Part shown: in pieces, positions 58,036-64,000 of the stretch
Position numbering within the stretch: the stretch's first letter is position 1
Layout of the letters: each line of letters opens with the position of its first letter
NCBI GenBank assembly: GCA_014898425.1
Contig: RCSZ01000006.1
Location: forward strand, 186,001-250,000
Origin: Botryotinia globosa
Taxonomy: Eukaryota; Ascomycota; Leotiomycetes; Helotiales; Sclerotiniaceae
DNA length: 64,000 nt
Direction: 5' to 3'
Program-made: the position numbers and the translations under genes
Notes under the pieces: model-generated
The model's input: only the letters and a program-made list of their open reading frames with translations
The model's database searches: none
Told to the model about the DNA's origin: nothing

Positions 58036-59358
58036 AGAATTAAGGCCCTGGCTTATTGCACATTTAAGCGAGATTAGGGTAACCATCTAATTTTATATAT
58101 TCTATTTTAAAAATTCAATTATTATTTTAAAATTCATTATTTTCAATTCAAATTCAAAATGGATATTGAATATGATTACAAAAATGATAATTATAAATTT
58201 CATCAAAATTATATATTCCTTAATGCTTTAGAGTTATTCAAGTCAGAATTGATAGAAAATCCTGGGAATAGATTGCTTCAAATTTAAGTATATTATAATC
58301 CATTATAAAAAGTATATTTAAATCTAATTTGATTAAAAGAACTCAGAAAGAAAAGGCTTATCAAAAATCTATAATAACTATTAAAAAGATTCATTGAATT
58401 ATAAGAACAATTGCTAAAGATTAGAATAGGAAAAAAATGATTTTCGAATAAATAAAAAATGTATTTGATATTAAAGCTTTGATATATATAATTTGAAAGG
58501 AATTGTATCGATATAGATATAAAAGGTATATAATATATCCTAAACCCTTTATCTCAAGAATACAAATAAAAAAAAGACTAGATTTTGTTTATAGATATTA
58601 CTAATAAGGAATCAATAATAATATTATTATTAAATTAGGAAGGGGGGATTAAAAACTAATTATATAGTCGAATGAAAATACTTTCGAACTAGGAAAAGCA
58701 AATAGAATATAGATTATTAAATAAATTGATAAAAAAAGATGTATTAATTGTATTAAATTAATATACCGATTAGAAAGGGTATTGGTAATGATATAAGATG
58801 TAATCAACTGGAATTATAAATCTCTATTAATCTTTTTGAAAAAGCTTGAGAATAATAAAGATATTATTTTCAAAGTATATATATAATAAATCCTTGAGCC
58901 TATTGTATTCCTATTATTCAATAAATTAGAATCTGAATATATATTCATAGAGAATAATTCTAAAATATATTTAGAATATTCCTATAAAGCTTGATTGAAA
59001 TATAATATATAAGACTTTGATTAACCACTCTCCTTTTCGAATTTTAATTCAATTGAGAAAGTATAATGATAAATAAAAAAGGAATTAAAAAAGCTACTAT
59101 TTGTATCTACTTTTATAAAGGAATTGAAATATAAATTATAAGCTTTCTAGAATAGAATAGATTCTTTAGATTTCAGGTTATATATTAAAAGATTAATTTA
59201 CAAAATTAAAGATATAATTGAAATATAAGGATTAGCTATTATTTATTAATATAATACTCAATTTTTATAAGATTATATTATATAGTTGATTTATTATTAA
59301 ATTTTAAAGAATGAGATCGAAAAATGAGTGGTGTGCGATAAGCCGGGGTCTCAACTCT
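58036..59358. mobile_element. 1.3-kb TIR element relic, TA-flanked, RIP-degraded
   Basis: The left end starts AGAATTAAGGCCCTGGCTTA, and the right end read inward starts AGAGTTGAGACCCCGGCTTA. The inverted repeat is 27 bp with five mismatches, all transitions. TA flanks both sides (58034-58035 and 59359-59360). The interior is very AT-rich with no long frame. Size and TA suit a Tc1/mariner-type element or a deletion derivative. Confidence 0.7.
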
Positions 59359-59421
59359 TACATGTCATTGCAGGGAATGTTCCTGCATACCATTTCGTCT
59401 CTTGAAACACATTCTGGAGAT

Positions 59422-59596
59422 GAGTTGTACACATTCTAACAATGAGCAGCACAATTCTAATAATGAGCGATGCTATATATATTCTACTAATGAACTGTAT
59501 ATATTTTAACAATAAACCGCATATACTCTAACAACGAGCTGTATATATTCTAACAATGAGCCACATATATTCTGGTGATGAACCGTATACAACACT
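59422..59596. repeat. Degenerate 22-bp minisatellite, about 8 units
   Basis: Units resemble GAGCTGTATATATTCTAACA plus AT; for example the stretches beginning at GAGTTGTACACATTCTAACA, GAACTGTATATATTTTAACA and GAGCTGTATATATTCTAACA. Differences are mostly C/T and G/A, so the array looks RIP-mutated. It begins about 60 bp after the 1.3-kb transposon relic. Confidence 0.7.
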
Positions 59597-61384
59597 AAGC
59601 ACAAATTTTGTGTTCACATCTTTTGGCTTCTCGGAACAAGTCTTCAGTCTTCGGCTCGATCATGATACGGCAGTTCTCCTACTAACACGTTTGCATCGCA
59701 AATAATTCACAAATCACCAGAATTATCACCACTGGGGAATTATCAATCACAATAACAATCCGAGCAAATTCACAACGCTGGGTTAGAATGGCAAGAACAA
59801 ATCTTTACTTATTCTAGAGGAAAGGTTGTAAGAAAGATGCAAAAGCAGAGAAGAGATGGAATGTTCACTTGAACAGGGTCCAGACAATTGTGCGAGGCTC
59901 AGCTCAGAGATTATGATTAGCGAGAAGCTTGAATAAGAAGATTGAGCAGCAAAGAAAACATTTGTTGCTGCGTGAGTACATAGACAGGAATGGGACAAAA
60001 TGAGGAAGCTTTAATCCGTAGAGGATGCACAAAATGTATGTTCCATTGCGTACGAATATAGAAATTAGAGTAAGTCAGACTGACAATATCGACAAAAAAA
60101 TTCAAACGGAAGAAGAATTAACCGAGAAGAAACTTGACGACGAGAACAAGTGTGAAGGACGGTTTCAGAAACATAAAGGAAAAGCTGGGGAAGATTGGTG
60201 GGAATGGAGATGGGATGAATTGGGAAGGGGTTGTGGGATTTTATGAATCGGTTTCTCGTCTTGAGATTTAGTCAGAAGCTAGATGGTCGGTGAGGTTTCT
60301 AGACTCATACTCTAGACTTCGACTAAAATTTAACCCTAAAGCATTAAGTAGATCTGCCTTTCTATCACTGACAAAGGATATTTGAGTGGCTTTCCAATTT
60401 TTGAACCAATATATTCGGTTTCTGTGGCTTCCTGGCGGAGGAGTTTATTGTAGTCCGTGCTATTCCGTGAGATTTCATAGATATTCCATTTGACTTCAAC
60501 TGTCATAACCCCTATTTCATCTATCCGTAGATAATGATTGTCAAAACTTTACTTGCCGAGTTCACCCTTAGTTTTGTTGACGCTACTGCAAGATAAGCAT
60601 TTAAGATGTTTCAGACTCACAGACCTTCCCGTTATTATCTCTAGACAGTTGATATCACTTCGATTAGCGATGAAACTGAATCAGCGGAAACGCCATATTT
60701 ATCTGAACAAATCGTACTGCGACTTATAGAGGAAACAAAGTCGGAATAAGTCTAAATTTAACCTAGCTCAACGAATCCGAGTGATCCCCTTTTCTCCACA
60801 TATGATTCGTGCATCTCTCAGCCGAGAATTTTAGCCTTATGCATCGATCCGTTGGGACGTCAAAGACCCGAAAAGATCAGCATTCAAAAAGTGGGTCACA
60901 AGCCACTATGCGAGATGCCAAGATATGGTACCTGGAAATCCAGACTCAATTCGGTCGGTGCGTGATATGTTGAGTGGTAAAAGACTTTCTTCCTTCTTTA
61001 CGCAGGTGGATTGGACTTTCTTTTCGTGTCTTGGATGTCTTGGGGTATTTTATCAGGTGTAAAGATCAGACGTGATGATGATATAAAAATCACCAGGCCC
61101 GAGCGATAAGTTCTGGATACTTGCGAATATATTGCATGCAGGCCAAGGATATGTGCAGATTTGACGTGCAACCGTGAAAATGGAAAACTGTTAAGTAGTT
61201 GCATATTTCCCTCAGATCATACCACTTTTTCTTTCAGCTTTTAGCATTTATTTGTATAAAAGCATCCCATAGCTCGACACGTTTAATCGTTGTCGGCGTC
61301 CTTTCTTTTTTGAAGTTGCCGTTTTCTTCTGCTTCTTCATCTAAATTTGAAGCTCGCCTTTACTTGAATTTTTCCATCGGCAAA
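59597..61384. other. 1.8-kb intergenic region
   Basis: Frames at 59783-60105 (minus), 60025-60246 (plus) and 60998-61204 (minus) lack family features. The last 200 bp are the probable promoter and pyrimidine-rich leader of the deacetylase gene. Confidence 0.4.
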
Positions 61385-63857
61385 ATGAGGTTATCATTGG
61401 GTGGTCTAGTATGGGGGGCGGTATCTTGCGCTACGGTTGTGAGAGCTGCCTGCTCAAGTAATCTATTAATTGATAATTATGCAAAGTTTGCCAGTCATAC
61501 TAATTCTCTTGGACAATGGACAAGTGGTAAGTCATTCCTCCAAGTTTTCGATGCCAGCTCTAACAAATGATGCAGACGATGGTACAACTACCAGCTTAAA
61601 AGCCGATACGGCAAACAAGAAACTCACATTCACCAGCAAGGCCAACAGTTATTTCTACACCACTTTCGATTGCGTGAAAGCGAAAACGGAGCAGTACAAT
61701 GCAATAACATTTCCAGTTAAAGGTCCTGCCGGCTCTTCATTCAATCTAGAGCTACAGACCAAGAGTTCATGTACAGCGACTACTTATGAAAGCTACTACA
61801 CTACTATATCTGGAATGACCGGAGCTACCCAAACTATCACCGTACAACTGAGTGCTTTCTCTGGAGCCAATTTAGATGCAATTTCTGGACTTCTGTGGGA
61901 ATCTTTCAGTGTCAAAGGTGCTTGGGAGATCGGCCAGACGAACTTTGTTTGTGCCGGTGGTGCCGGAAGTTCATCAAGTTCAATCCCGATATCTAGTACG
62001 ATATCCACCAAGGGCGCTGTTGTGACTAGTAGCTCTTTGACTGTTTCAAACACCTTAGCTACCACTTTGAGCACAGTCACTCCAAGTGTTACCTCGAAAG
62101 TTCTGACTAGCAGCGTCAGTGCTTCGGCGCCAGCAGGAGCTTGCACGAACTTGTTGATTGATGACTTTGCATCTCAATCTCGATTGACTTTCTTGTTCTA
62201 CAATGCTATGTTGCAACCTTCTTCTGATGATGGTAGTATGTCACCAGTGGCAGGAAGGGCGGACACTGCCACTTCAGTCATTGTGGCTAATAATCATCTT
62301 ACTTTAACATCTCGTGCTGATGGATCTTCTTACTGGTATACGATGTTTGGCTGCTTAAAAGCAACCAATGTATATGGCGGAATTGGAATGACTATAAAGG
62401 CCGCAAAAGGGACCACATTGGGTATCGAGCTGCAGACTTCGAAAACTTGTGATTCCGGCAACCCCACGTTGATAGACGTCTCGTCTGCGGATCTGGGATG
62501 GAGCTTCGACGGAACTGAGAAATTCTATACCATTCCTTTCTCAAAATTCCCGGGCCTCGACACTGACCATTTGATCTCTGTTCTATTTTCTGGCATTAGC
62601 AAGCCAATCACTCTCGGCCCGATGTCCTTCTATTGTGGTAACACAGGAACCGCTTACCCGGTTCCCACTACTGTCCCCGTCGTTGAGCCATCTTCTACCA
62701 TTCCGGCAACCACGGGACCTTCAGCATATGTCATTGATACCTTCGGAAATAAAGACTCTAACAACCTTGGCTTCTACCATGGTGGAGATGAGACCGCAAC
62801 CTACAAACAATCTGGAAACAAACTTACCATCAATACCAAGGGTAATTCTGACCTTGGTTGGTACACTCAAGTTTCCAATGGATGTCTCGACTTTACACCA
62901 AACGACAAAGGTTATCTTCATATCGCTTTTACTGGAAGTAATGCTTTTACTATTGCTCTTCAGCAACACAATCCCACTTGCAACCCCAATCTCAGCCCAT
63001 TCCCGTTCACATGGGATTCTGTGGAAGCATCGAGATACTCAAACTCAGCGAAGACCGAAATTTATGTACCAATCTCCCACTTCGAAATCGACCGCAAACT
63101 TAGCGTTGGTTTCGCGCTCAAAGGTTTCTATACCTCCGATGATACAGTCATCTCGAAAATGGAAATCGTCAACTCCGTCCCATCTGGCTTCCTGGTTCCA
63201 TCCAAACTACCAACAGCACCTCTCATATTCTCCTGCACACGTCCCAACTCATTCGCTTTCGCAATAGATGACGGTGATCCAAAGCTCGCTCAAAGAGTAG
63301 TTTCCTCTGTCGCAGCAGCAGGTATCCACGTAACTTTCTTCACTGTTGGTGCAGCTCTCCTCGACCCATCTACGAATCTCTCAACAGTCTATTCCAACAT
63401 GTTGAGTCTCGGTCATCAAGTGGCGTATCATTCCTATACACATCCCCCCATGGAAGGCCTGCCAAACCTCGCATCCATAGACTGGGAACTCAACAATGAC
63501 ATCTCCGCAGTTTCCACGGCTCTCTCAGGTCACAAATCAACCTATTTCCGCCCTCCATTCGGCACAGAAGGCGCACGTGTTCGTCAGCGTCTCGCTGCAC
63601 TTATCCCGGGCTCCAAATTTGTCGAATGGTCGGTTGATGTACAGGATTGGTTATGGGCCCTGAGTGATACACCCGAGAATCAGCTTACAAATTTCCAAAG
63701 TGACGTGGATAAGGGAGGGAACTTAGTGGTGATGCATTATTTATACGAGTCAACCGTGAACTACTTGCCACAATTTATTGGAATTGCGAAGAAAACGGGG
63801 AAGCAGTTGATGAGGGTGGATCAATGCTTGGAGGATCCTAATGCGCCGCCTCTGTAA
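61385..63857 (+). CDS. Secreted polysaccharide deacetylase (CE4/NodB) with three N-terminal beta modules
   Basis: Two exons, 61385-61526 and 61576-63857 (intron 61527-61575), 807 aa. The signal peptide is MRLSLGGLVWGAVSCATVVR followed by AACS. Three related modules follow: CSSNLLIDNYAKF (about residue 24), CTNLLIDDFASQ (about 240) and AYVIDTFGNK (about 430). Each has a Trp/Tyr-rich core (YFYTTFDC, YWYTMFGC, LGWYTQVSNGC), and Ser/Thr-rich linkers join them. The C-terminal NodB domain (about 590-800) has motif 1 AFAIDDGD, motif 2 HSYTHP, motif 3 RPPFG, motif 4 VEWSVDVQDW and motif 5 VVMHYLYE. The catalytic Asp and the metal-binding Asp and His residues are present. It probably removes acetyl groups from chitin or a related cell-wall polymer. 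The modules may bind carbohydrate; that is inferred. Confidence 0.9.
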
Positions 63858-64000
63858 AAGATTTCCAAAGGTTTGTAGGCTTGATAGTGAATGTACGAGG
63901 CTGAGCAAGCGGGGAGAATTGAAATTCCTGGCAATGATTCTTGATAGAATCACATACGTTAAGATATGGATGCACCCATATTCAAGTAACATACACCTTC

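Noticed and set aside
62635..63267. 210-codon plus-strand frame inside the deacetylase
   Set aside because: Alternate frame of the deacetylase coding sequence; no independent evidence.

Overview
The window is nuclear DNA of a filamentous ascomycete. Genes have several short introns (about 45-320 bp) with GTATGT/GTAAGT donors and CTAAC-like branch sites. Intergenic spaces are about 1 kb, and AT-rich islands hold mutated transposon relics whose terminal-repeat mismatches are nearly all C/T or G/A transitions, as expected after RIP. Gene content and the AT islands fit Leotiomycetes, probably Sclerotiniaceae (Botrytis/Sclerotinia/Monilinia). That placement is inferred from family resemblance; no search was run.

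Layout. 0-4 kb: a 5'-truncated ankyrin-repeat gene facing a secreted solute-binding protein. 4-7.7 kb: a hAT-like MITE with an 8-bp target duplication and a large AT island. 7.7-14.2 kb: two small hypothetical genes, a frameshifted metallo-beta-lactamase-fold gene and a secreted FAD oxidoreductase. 14.8-17.2 kb: a 2.5-kb TIR transposon relic with a TA duplication. 18-22.3 kb: an ammonium permease with GATA sites upstream, two more TA-flanked elements (one a long foldback) and a 91-aa three-exon gene. 23.6-42.9 kb is the gene-rich core: ER Hsp40 (Scj1-like, ending KDEL), a MARVEL protein, an aquaporin, the complex I 24-kDa subunit, a METTL7-like methyltransferase, a TFIIIC triple-barrel subunit with a GC-AG intron, a ketopantoate-reductase-like enzyme, a 2EXR protein, a small lysine-rich ORF and a glutamine-synthetase-like enzyme. 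44.5-46 kb: a short-chain dehydrogenase. 46-59.6 kb is accessory: a second foldback copy, a Harbinger-like MITE, a 1.3-kb TIR relic, a 22-bp minisatellite and three small orphan genes with the same layout (tiny basic first exon, acidic C-terminal part). 61.4-63.9 kb: a secreted polysaccharide deacetylase with three N-terminal beta modules.

The genes do not form an obvious biosynthetic cluster. Nitrogen-linked functions are present (ammonium permease, glutamine-synthetase-like protein, both with GATA motifs upstream), but about 22 kb apart. The most distinctive content is the set of TA-flanked foldback/MITE families and the trio of charged orphan genes among transposon relics. All splice sites were assigned by hand from reading frame and consensus.
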